Source of the DNA: an uncultured Erythrobacter sp.
GTDB lineage: Bacteria; Pseudomonadota; Alphaproteobacteria; Sphingomonadales; Sphingomonadaceae
Length of the DNA: 64,000 nt
Direction of reading: 5' to 3'
Assembly: GCA_947488155.1 (NCBI GenBank)
Contig: CANKYK010000001.1
Coordinates: 1,692,439 to 1,756,438, forward strand
Shown: in pieces, positions 57,725-64,000 of the stretch
Layout of the letters: each line of letters begins with the position of its first letter
How positions within the stretch are numbered: the stretch's first letter is position 1
Program-made: the position numbers and the translations under genes
Notes under the pieces: model-generated
Databases searched by the model: none
Seen by the model: only the letters and a program-made list of their open reading frames with translations
Told to the model about the DNA's origin: nothing

Positions 57725-58577
57725 AAAGCTGCGGGCGGCGATCTCTAAAGAAGCCCATGCCCGCCCGGTGCTTCGCAGCGCGGGCGAGGTTGAGCTCTGC
57801 GATCAAGACGCCGCTCTCCTCCGCACCATATTCCGCCACCAGATCGCCCCACTCATCACTGATGAACGAATGGCCGTAGAAATTCTGCACGGCCTCAGCC
57901 GGGCCCTCTACGCCGATACGGTTGCTGGCGACCACGGGCATGCAATTGGAAACGGCATGGCCGACCATCGCCCGGCGCCACATGCGGCTGGTGTCCAGCT
58001 CTGCGTCGTAAGGTTCGGAGCCAATTGCCGTTGGATAGAGCAGCACTTCTGCGCCCTTCAGAGCCATCACGCGGGCGGCCTCTGGATACCATTGATCCCA
58101 ACAGATGCCTACGCCGATGCGCGCGGTTTCTCCGCCGCCCAGCGGCACATCCCATACTTTGAAACCGTCATTGCCAGGACGGAAATAGAACTTTTCCTCA
58201 TAGCCTGGTCCATCGGGAATGTGGCTTTTGCGATATGTGCCCATGATTTCGCCATCAGGGCCGATTATCGCGAGAGTATTGTAGTAATGGTGGCCGTCAC
58301 GCTCAAAGAAGCTGGTCGGGATCGTGACTTTGAGGCTCGCCGCTAGCTCACGCATGGCGATGACGCTCGGATGCTCTGCCGTTGGCCGTGCCAGGGCGAA
58401 CAGCGCCTCATCTTCCTCACGGCAAAAGTATGGGCCAGAGAAGAGTTCGGGCGGCAGAATTAGCTGAGCGCCCTTAGCTGCAGATTCCTTCACCAGAGCG
58501 CCGACGGCGGCGATGTTCTGAGCTTCGTCCTTGTGTCCAAGGGCAAGCTGAAGGGCGGCGACGGTAAGCTGGGTCAT
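57699..58577 (-). CDS. aguB: Carbon-nitrogen hydrolase, N-carbamoylputrescine amidase type
   Basis: This 292-residue nitrilase-superfamily enzyme has the Glu-Lys-Cys triad: E44 in LPPELFSGPYF, K117 in TYRKSHIPDGPGYEEKFYF, and C159 in IGVGICWDQWYPEAARVM. The fingerprints GPGYEEKFYFRPGN, CWDQWYPEAAR and MWRRAMVGHAVSN are those of plant and bacterial N-carbamoylputrescine amidase, which yields putrescine, CO2 and ammonia. The partner agmatine deiminase gene is not in the window. It precedes folK on the same strand. Confidence 0.88.
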   Translation of the reverse strand: MTQLTVAALQLALGHKDEAQNIAAVGALVKESAAKGAQLILPPELFSGPYFCREEDEALFALARPTAEHPSVIAMRELAASLKVTIPTSFFERDGHHYYNTLAIIGPDGEIMGTYRKSHIPDGPGYEEKFYFRPGNDGFKVWDVPLGGGETARIGVGICWDQWYPEAARVMALKGAEVLLYPTAIGSEPYDAELDTSRMWRRAMVGHAVSNCMPVVASNRIGVEGPAEAVQNFYGHSFISDEWGDLVAEYGAEESGVLIAELNLARAAKHRAGMGFFRDRRPQLYGRIAEDI

Positions 58578-58621
58578 CGCGCGGATTTACCTCGTTCTGC
58601 TACTGCCGCCGCTGTTAGCGA

Positions 58622-59476
58622 TCATTCAGCCTTCTTGAACAACAGCGTCATGCGATCGCTCTCACCAATCGCCGTCAGCTCCTCACGCCCCTCATCACCG
58701 CCAGCAAAGCTGGGCGGCAAAGACCACACGCCGTTCGGGTGATCGGTGGTGTCATTGGGGTTGGCATTGATCTCAGATGTATCGACAAGTTCAAACCCTT
58801 GACCCTCGAAATAGGCGATCAGTTCCGCCTGCTTGAGGTAACCTGCATTGCCATCTGCAAACTCATCGCTCGCATCCGCTTTGGCGCGGTGCTGGACCAC
58901 GCCCAGCATGCCGCCGGGCTTCAAAGCCGCTTTGAGGGCAGTGATTTCGCTATCATCAATGCCCCAACGTTTGAGGTTGTGCATCATGCGAAAGATCAGC
59001 ACGCGGTCGACCGTGCCATTCAGCTCCTCAGGCATCGCATTGCCGAAATAGAACGGCAATTTCTCCGCCGGAATGCCAAGCGCCTTAGACTGCGTCGCCG
59101 CGAAAGTTTCGCCGCCCTCGCGCACGCGGGCAACGAATTCCTCGCCAATGCTGGCGCCCGCCTCTGGTGGGAAGCCAACCGCAATATAGCTGCCCTCATC
59201 GCTCACCAAAGGTGCCAGGATACGCGTGTACCAGCCGCCCCCTGGCGCATATTCGATGACGGTGTGGTCAGGCTGCACTTGAAAAAACGCCAGCGTCTCA
59301 GAGGGATTGCGAAAGGCATCGCGCGCCTTGTCATCCGCGCGCAGATCAGCGGCCAGCACGGTCTCCAGCGCGCTGCCCTGGGCCGCTGTTTCAGCGCCGC
59401 CGCTCTCACCCGCATCAGGCGCACAAGCCGACAGGGCAAATGCGCCCGCGGCGGCTAAAGTAAGAGATCGCATCAT
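58622..59476 (-). CDS. Exported methyltransferase-like lipoprotein (copy 2)
   Basis: This 284-residue protein has a lipoprotein signal (MMRSLTLAAAGAFALSACAP, lipobox ALSAC). A class I methyltransferase-like domain follows: TVIEYAPGGGWYTRILAPLV is the SAM loop (E-x-x-P-G-G-G-W-Y-T), and DRVLIFRMMHNLKRWG is motif post II. GGMLGVVQHRAKADASDEFA and YFEGQGFELVDTSEINANPN follow. Function unknown. It is clearly a paralogue of the next gene upstream, 23 bases away, with the same length and motifs. GGAG lies seven bases before the ATG. Confidence 0.82.
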   Translation of the reverse strand: MMRSLTLAAAGAFALSACAPDAGESGGAETAAQGSALETVLAADLRADDKARDAFRNPSETLAFFQVQPDHTVIEYAPGGGWYTRILAPLVSDEGSYIAVGFPPEAGASIGEEFVARVREGGETFAATQSKALGIPAEKLPFYFGNAMPEELNGTVDRVLIFRMMHNLKRWGIDDSEITALKAALKPGGMLGVVQHRAKADASDEFADGNAGYLKQAELIAYFEGQGFELVDTSEINANPNDTTDHPNGVWSLPPSFAGGDEGREELTAIGESDRMTLLFKKAE

Positions 59477-59499
59477 GGGTTTTCTCCTTCGTGTGAGCC

Positions 59500-60354
59500 T
59501 CAGTTCGCTTTCTTGAAGAGCAGCGTCATACGGTCGCTTTCGCCGATGCTGAGATACTCGCTGCGGCGGGGATCATCTTCGCCGGTGGCGAGGACCGGAG
59601 GCAACGTCCAAACGCCGCGCTCCCAATTGGCTGGATCTTGCGGGTTGGCATTAATTTCAGACGATGCGACCAGTTCGAAACCTGCCGCCGTAAAGACCGA
59701 CAATAGGCGTTCGGTCGGAATATATCCTGGAACCGGATTATAGTCGTCAAAACTCGCCCCTTCAGGCGCGCGGTGCTGAACCACGCCGACCATTCCATCA
59801 TCCTCCAACATAGTGCGAATCACGCCAAGAACTTCATCCGCGCGGTTGCCGTTGACGAGACCGTGCATCGAACGAAAGATCAAAACGCGGTCAACCGTAC
59901 CAGCCACGTCTTCTGGCATTTCATCTGTTTCAAACGCGGTGACAGCATCGGCCTCAATGCCCATCGCCTCAGCCAAGCCTGATTTGAAATTTTCAGTCCA
60001 GCTCTTGGTGCGCGCTTCTTGTGCCCGTGTTCGGTAATTGCGGCCATCGCTGTCTTGGTTGATGGCCATATATTTGCCAGCAGGCATCAAATAAGGGGCG
60101 AGCACTCGGGTGTACCAGCCGCCGCCAGGCCCATATTCAACCACTGTATGGGTCGGCTCAACCTGAAAGAACGCCAGTGTTTCAGCCGGGTTGCGATATT
60201 GATCGCGCGCACGGTCGTTATCGCGGCGCTCATGCGCTAGCACTTCGGCGAGACTGGGCGCAGCAACATTATCTTCAGCCATCGCAGGTGTCACTGGTGA
60301 CAGCGCTGCGAGACCAGCGAGAGCGGCAAAAGGGGCAAAAAATAGGGGCTTCAT
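59500..60354 (-). CDS. Exported methyltransferase-like protein (copy 1)
   Basis: This 284-residue protein has a cleavable signal peptide (ending TPAMA-EDN). The methyltransferase-like domain is the same as in the downstream gene: TVVEYGPGGGWYTRVLAPYL, then DRVLIFRSMHGLVNGNRADE and DDGMVGVVQHRAPEGASFDD. It ends with FELVASSEINANPQDP and GESDRMTLLFKK, shared word for word in parts with its neighbour. It likely arose by tandem duplication. The ATG at 60354 has GAGG nine bases upstream. Export of a SAM-type fold is unusual. Confidence 0.82.
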   Translation of the reverse strand: MKPLFFAPFAALAGLAALSPVTPAMAEDNVAAPSLAEVLAHERRDNDRARDQYRNPAETLAFFQVEPTHTVVEYGPGGGWYTRVLAPYLMPAGKYMAINQDSDGRNYRTRAQEARTKSWTENFKSGLAEAMGIEADAVTAFETDEMPEDVAGTVDRVLIFRSMHGLVNGNRADEVLGVIRTMLEDDGMVGVVQHRAPEGASFDDYNPVPGYIPTERLLSVFTAAGFELVASSEINANPQDPANWERGVWTLPPVLATGEDDPRRSEYLSIGESDRMTLLFKKAN

Positions 60355-60509
60355 TGGAGGTGTCCTCATTTTGATCGAACGATTGCGCCCTTCAATAGCC
60401 GCTGAGCGAGCGAAGACAAGTTGCCCATCGACCGACGTGCGACCAGAACGGGCTAATGACAAACCGGCTCAGTGTTCTTATCTCCTCACCCAACAAGGAG
60501 TTTTGATCG

Positions 60510-61037
60510 ATGGAACAGGCAATTATTGCAGGTGGATGTTTTTGGTGCACCGAAGCAGTCTTTCGCGATGTGGTCGGCGTGAGTGAGGTGGAAAGCGGCT
60601 ACATTGGCGGCGATAATCCCAACCCGACCTACAAAGAAGTGTGCAGCGGAACGACTGGTCATGCCGAGGGTATCCGCGTGACTTTTGATCCAGCGACAAT
60701 CAGCCTGCCAGAGATTTATGATGTATTTTTGGGCACCCATGATCCGACCCAGCTGAACCGCCAGGGCAATGATGTCGGCACCCAATACCGCAGCGCGATT
60801 TTTCCGCTCAGCGATGCTCAGCGGGAAGAAGCAGAAGCCGCGATTGGGCGCTGGAATACGGAAAATTCTGGTCAAGCTGTGACCACGATTGAAGGACCAT
60901 GCGAATGGTATTCAGCGGAGAATTACCATCAGGAATATTGGGATGGTGAAGGCCAAAAAAACCCATATTGCCTGGCGACAATCCCGCCGAAACTGATGAA
61001 GCTGCGCAAAAGCTTTCAAAACAAGGTGAAGGCGTAA
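60510..61037 (+). CDS. msrA: Peptide methionine (S)-S-oxide reductase MsrA
   Basis: This 175-residue enzyme has the catalytic motif GGCFWCTEAVF (active cysteine C10), then VESGYIGGDNPNPTYKEVCS and HAEGIRVTFDP. HDPTQLNRQGNDVGTQYRSA and EWYSAENYHQEYW are further classic MsrA segments. It repairs oxidised methionine with electrons from thioredoxin. There is no signal peptide, so it is cytoplasmic. AAGGAG lies about ten bases before the ATG. Confidence 0.97.
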   Translation: MEQAIIAGGCFWCTEAVFRDVVGVSEVESGYIGGDNPNPTYKEVCSGTTGHAEGIRVTFDPATISLPEIYDVFLGTHDPTQLNRQGNDVGTQYRSAIFPLSDAQREEAEAAIGRWNTENSGQAVTTIEGPCEWYSAENYHQEYWDGEGQKNPYCLATIPPKLMKLRKSFQNKVKA

Positions 61038-61051
61038 CGCGCGGCTGATCG

Positions 61052-61882
61052 ATGCAGCTTGCCCGGTCATATACTACCAATCACAAGGTGCTGAGCGACG
61101 GCTCGGTAGCGTTTGAATGTTCGCAAGATACGGCCGAATGGCCCTGGCTTGCTCTACCCGCACAACATCCTCTCGTAATCCAGACTCAAAATTTCTGGAC
61201 CAGTGTCGGCGCCACCGCCGCCCTGGGCACGCGTGATGACAGCAAATGGAGCGCGCTGACCTGGACGGATTGGGCGCTGGACGATCTTAATGCGGGTCAG
61301 GCAGCGCGCGGTGTCTTTGCCCTCAGCGGGGATGACGGCGAACTGGCGTTTAGAACCGAGTTGTTTGATGCGCAGGATCGCCCAATTGCGCGCATGGGCG
61401 GCAAGGGTGTTGTCTTCAGAACTCGCAACTTTGAGAAGTGGCGCGAAGGCTCCAAAGCCTCGGCCAAGCAAGATGCACCTGCTTCGATGCAGTTTGGCTA
61501 TGCGCCGCGCGAGTTACTCGGCCTGACGGAACGCGAGCCGCCATTGATTGGCCCTTTGGTGGAATCGCAGGAGGGCCTTGCCGCGACCGCGCTTGTCACT
61601 AGGGAAAATGGCCTGATGCCCGGTCACCCGTTCTTCAGCGGGTCAGGCGACCATGTGAATGCGCCGCATCTCGCGGAATTGGCACGGCAGACGGTGAGCC
61701 TCCTATGCGAAGGCTCGGCTGTACTGATTGCACATGGTGAGATGGATATGCACCGTTACATTGAGCTGGGCACAGCGATTTCGATCACGATTGAGCAGCA
61801 CCAAGACCAAACTGCGGTGCTCCGTGTCAGCCAACTTGGCCGGTCCTGCGCGGTGCTGAAGATGACATGGGTTGAGGTCTGA
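61052..61882 (+). CDS. Hypothetical protein, possibly of a hotdog-like fold
   Basis: This 276-residue cytoplasmic protein has no signal peptide or membrane segment. GVVFRTRNFEKWREG near residue 122 and PGHPFFSGSGDHVNAPHLAE with LARQTVSLL near residues 190-218 recall hotdog thioesterase-type helices in which a His precedes a helix. I cannot assign the family with confidence. It follows msrA by 14 bases on the same strand and abuts the convergent rsmB stop with no space between. Confidence 0.7.
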   Translation: MQLARSYTTNHKVLSDGSVAFECSQDTAEWPWLALPAQHPLVIQTQNFWTSVGATAALGTRDDSKWSALTWTDWALDDLNAGQAARGVFALSGDDGELAFRTELFDAQDRPIARMGGKGVVFRTRNFEKWREGSKASAKQDAPASMQFGYAPRELLGLTEREPPLIGPLVESQEGLAATALVTRENGLMPGHPFFSGSGDHVNAPHLAELARQTVSLLCEGSAVLIAHGEMDMHRYIELGTAISITIEQHQDQTAVLRVSQLGRSCAVLKMTWVEV

Positions 61883-63133
61883 TTATTCCGGTTTCATGAA
61901 CCGGGCGATAAAGAACCCATCGACCCCGCCTTTATCGGCCAACATGCCAGGGTGTGTGCGGACGTGCCCCTCTTCGCTCGGCTCTATTCCATCGGGCAGT
62001 TCATCTGCGGTCACTGGCAATAGCTTCAGCCCGTGCTCATCGGCGATGCGGTGCGCCTGGGCCTCACCTTCTTCAGGCTCCAAAGAACACACAGCGTAAA
62101 TCAACGTACCACCGGGTTTCAGCCATTGGGTAGCGCGTTCGATCAGCATGATCTGCAGGCTGGTCATCTCTTCGATCTGAGCGCCGCCAATACGATGAAG
62201 CACATCGGGGTGGCGGCGGCAGGTGCCTGTCGCGGTGCACGGCGCATCGAGCAGGATCGCATCATAGTGATGCTTTGGCTCCCACTTGGCGGCGTCGGCG
62301 CGGACGGGGGACGCCTTCAGCCCGGTGCGTTTCAAATTTTCCTTGAGCAGGCCAAGCCGCCGCTTACTGATGTCGAGCGCCGTTACGTTCCAGCCTTGCG
62401 CGGCCAGTTGCATGGTCTTGCCGCCGGGCGCAGCGCAAAGGTCGAGCGCGTGACGACCTTCGTCATCTCCGAGCAGATGCGCGGGCAATTGCGCGGCCAA
62501 ATCCTGCACCCACCAATTGCCATCGGCAAAGCCGGGCAGTTTTTCGACCGAGGTTCCGCGCGGCAAGCGGATATGGCCCGGCGCGAGGCTGACCCCGCCC
62601 ATGGCCACCGCTTGTTCGGCTGTGCTGGCCAGATCTTTCAAACGCAGATCAAGTTCTGGAGGATCGGCTAATCCCGGCGCAATTTGTGCAGCCCTATTGC
62701 CCCACCGCTCCTGCGCTCGCTCAGGCAGGCTTGGCGCATCTGGCAGGGTCAGCTCTCGTTTAATCAAAGCGGAAAAGACACCATGCGCCAGCCGGCGTGG
62801 ACCGCCAGATAGCAGCGGCAGGCCCGTCGCGATCACCGCATGTGGCGGCGTGTTTAGCCGTAAAGCCTGAGCCAGCATCAGGCGCAAAACGCTGCGCACT
62901 TTTACATCGTCAGCCAATCGTTTCTTAGTCGCGCTGTCGATCAGCGCGTCAAAATCGCCAAGCCAGCGCAGAGCCTCGCTGACAATCGCACGGGCCAGCG
63001 CTTTGTCCTCACCAGTGTGCAGCTTGCGAGTGGCCGCGCCCTCGGCCTGCTCCAAAGTCTCACCCCGGCGCAAAACAGCGTCGAGCATTTGCAGCGCAGC
63101 GCGGCGCGCGGGAAGTCCAGAAATACTTGGCAT
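61883..63133 (-). CDS. rsmB: 16S rRNA m5C967 methyltransferase-type protein RsmB
   Basis: This 416-residue protein has an N-terminal NusB-like RNA-binding domain (AALQMLDAVLRRGETLEQAE, KALARAIVSEALRWLGDFDA). The C-terminal RNA cytosine methyltransferase has the SAM motif ALDLCAAPGGKTMQLAAQGW and LDISKRRLGLL. The two catalytic cysteines are in AILLDAPCTATGTCRRHPDV and LIYAVCSLEPEEGEAQ. It methylates C967 of 16S rRNA or a close analogue. No transcription factor sits nearby that would suggest other roles. Confidence 0.92.
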   Translation of the reverse strand: MPSISGLPARRAALQMLDAVLRRGETLEQAEGAATRKLHTGEDKALARAIVSEALRWLGDFDALIDSATKKRLADDVKVRSVLRLMLAQALRLNTPPHAVIATGLPLLSGGPRRLAHGVFSALIKRELTLPDAPSLPERAQERWGNRAAQIAPGLADPPELDLRLKDLASTAEQAVAMGGVSLAPGHIRLPRGTSVEKLPGFADGNWWVQDLAAQLPAHLLGDDEGRHALDLCAAPGGKTMQLAAQGWNVTALDISKRRLGLLKENLKRTGLKASPVRADAAKWEPKHHYDAILLDAPCTATGTCRRHPDVLHRIGGAQIEEMTSLQIMLIERATQWLKPGGTLIYAVCSLEPEEGEAQAHRIADEHGLKLLPVTADELPDGIEPSEEGHVRTHPGMLADKGGVDGFFIARFMKPE

Positions 63134-63192
63134 GGATCAGGCGAATAGCCGCACTTGAAACTAAGCGCCAGCTCGCGCATTTCTAATATGCG

Positions 63193-63363
63193 ATGACAAA
63201 ACAGAAATCAGAAGCTGCGAAGAATTTTACCAGGCCTGCGCATTGGGGCAATGACCCGGTGCCTAAGCCGAAAGTGGTCGATCCGTTGAAGGACGAGCCG
63301 CGCGAATTATCGCCTACCCGCTATGGCGATTGGGAGCGCGAAGGCATCGCCTGGGATTTTTAA
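63193..63363 (+). CDS. Small SDHAF4-like protein (DUF1674 family)
   Basis: This 56-residue protein starts MTKQKSEAAKNFTRPAHWGN and ends SPTRYGDWEREGIAWDF. The final P-T-R-Y-G-D-W-E-x-x-G-x-x-x-D-F is the signature of the SDHAF4/DUF1674 family, which guards the flavinylated SdhA subunit during assembly of succinate dehydrogenase. In alphaproteobacteria such proteins are short and encoded alone. It is divergent from rsmB with a 59-base gap. No sdh gene is in the window. Confidence 0.9.
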   Translation: MTKQKSEAAKNFTRPAHWGNDPVPKPKVVDPLKDEPRELSPTRYGDWEREGIAWDF

Positions 63364-63490
63364 CATTCCAGATTCATGGTCAGGATCGACGGTTCGCCCG
63401 TGGCGAACCGCAAGGGCGACTGCCCGCCCGGAGCGATGCGATCTATGATCGCATGAGTGAGGAAATCACACGCCGGATGGCGTGCGCAAA

Positions 63491-64000
63491 TCAAAGAGGC
63501 TTAAATTCTACCTTCAGACCATCTTTTGGCTGAGGGATTGGCCAGGCTTGCCAGTCAGGATCATAGCCTTCCTCAACCACGATCTCATACCGCTGCAATA
63601 TCTGCGCGATCAGCACTTTCACCTGCATGTAGGCAAAATGCAGGCCCAGGCACATGTGCGCGCCGCCGCCAAACGGCACCCAGGCGTATTTGTGCCGTGC
63701 CTTCACCTGATCGGGTGTGAAGCGCATCGGATCAAAGGTGTAGGGATCGTCCCAATAATCCGTGCTGTGATGGGTCCAATAGATGTTGATACCCACCGGC
63801 GTGCCCGCAGGAATGCGATAGCCGTCATATTCAAAGCTCTTCAGTGCGCGGCGCGGCATTGACGGAACTGGCGGCATGATCCGCAAAGATTCCTTGAATG
63901 CCATCTCGGTCAACTCAAGCTTGCCCATATCATCGTAATCAAGCGGTCGCGGCTCGCCCGAGCCATCTGGCCCGCCTGTAACCGCCGTGATCTCATCGCG
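63491..64000 (-). CDS. Cytochrome P450, C-terminal part (runs off the window)
   Basis: The minus strand is open from the window edge to 63491, giving 169 residues of the C-terminal half. It includes the K-helix E-x-x-R motif in MAFKESLRIMPPVPSMPRRA, the PERF-like region FDPMRFTPDQV, and the heme-cysteine loop FGGGAHMCLGLHFA. An internal ATG at 63928 could be mistaken for a start, but the frame continues upstream with residues typical of the I/K-helix linker. Substrate unknown. Such P450s in this group often oxidise terpenes, steroids or alkanes. Confidence 0.93.
   Translation of the reverse strand, partial: RDEITAVTGGPDGSGEPRPLDYDDMGKLELTEMAFKESLRIMPPVPSMPRRALKSFEYDGYRIPAGTPVGINIYWTHHSTDYWDDPYTFDPMRFTPDQVKARHKYAWVPFGGGAHMCLGLHFAYMQVKVLIAQILQRYEIVVEEGYDPDWQAWPIPQPKDGLKVEFKPL

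Noticed and set aside
63491..63928. A complete short P450-like gene starting at the ATG at 63928
   Set aside because: The frame stays open to the window edge with family-like residues, so the ATG is internal and the gene is cut by the window.

Overview
The window is bacterial chromosome, fairly GC-rich and densely coded. Gene content and protein style (a sigma54-dependent flagellar cluster with degenerate switch and hook proteins, an SDHAF4-type small protein, a phosphotransferase/acyl-CoA dehydrogenase pair, cytochrome P450) suggest an alphaproteobacterium of the Sphingomonadales, most likely Erythrobacteraceae. The taxonomic call is inference; there is no rRNA gene in the window.

Layout. 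1-6.4 kb: catabolic and secreted enzymes (the edge of an alpha/beta hydrolase, a phosphotransferase plus acyl-CoA dehydrogenase operon, a beta-propeller/amidohydrolase fusion). 6.4-43.9 kb: an almost complete flagellar locus in blocks: a lytic transglycosylase, flhA and fliA (-); flgA, flgM and flgN (-); a diguanylate cyclase (+); an ExbB/ExbD-like pair (-); flgBCDEFGHIJKL, motAB, a HAD-type protein and a methyltransferase (+); flagellin (-); then a sigma54 activator, fliEFGHIJKLMNOPQR, flhB, fliD and fliS (+). Near-perfect sigma54 promoters precede the transglycosylase, flgA and flgB blocks, which fits the resident activator. FliA and FlgM would give a later class of expression. No chemotaxis genes and no flhF/flhG are present. 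43.9-47.4 kb: alpha/beta hydrolase, NhaA antiporter, cytochrome b561 and cytochrome c'. 47.4-49.5 kb: a repeat-rich intergenic stretch and three small genes headed by a membrane-anchored LuxR-type regulator.

49.7-56.5 kb is the most interesting region. It is a seven-gene operon on the minus strand that reads as a divergent Fap-type functional amyloid system: two secreted proteins with three copies each of a G-x4-N-x2-(A/G)-G-x2-N-type repeat, a C39-like cysteine peptidase (FapD-like), a FapE-like secreted protein that also carries one such repeat, an extra secreted protein with a peptidoglycan-binding domain, and an outer-membrane beta-barrel with an N-terminal coiled coil (FapF-like). A LuxR-type regulator lies upstream, and three short inverted repeats lie between it and the operon. 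Fap is best known from Pseudomonas biofilms. Here it would sit about 6 kb from a flagellar locus that contains a diguanylate cyclase, which would put motility and matrix genes close together.

57-64 kb: tRNA-Lys, folK, an N-carbamoylputrescine amidase-like gene, two tandem exported methyltransferase-like proteins, msrA, a hypothetical protein, rsmB, a 56-residue SDHAF4-like gene and the C-terminal part of a cytochrome P450 that runs off the end.
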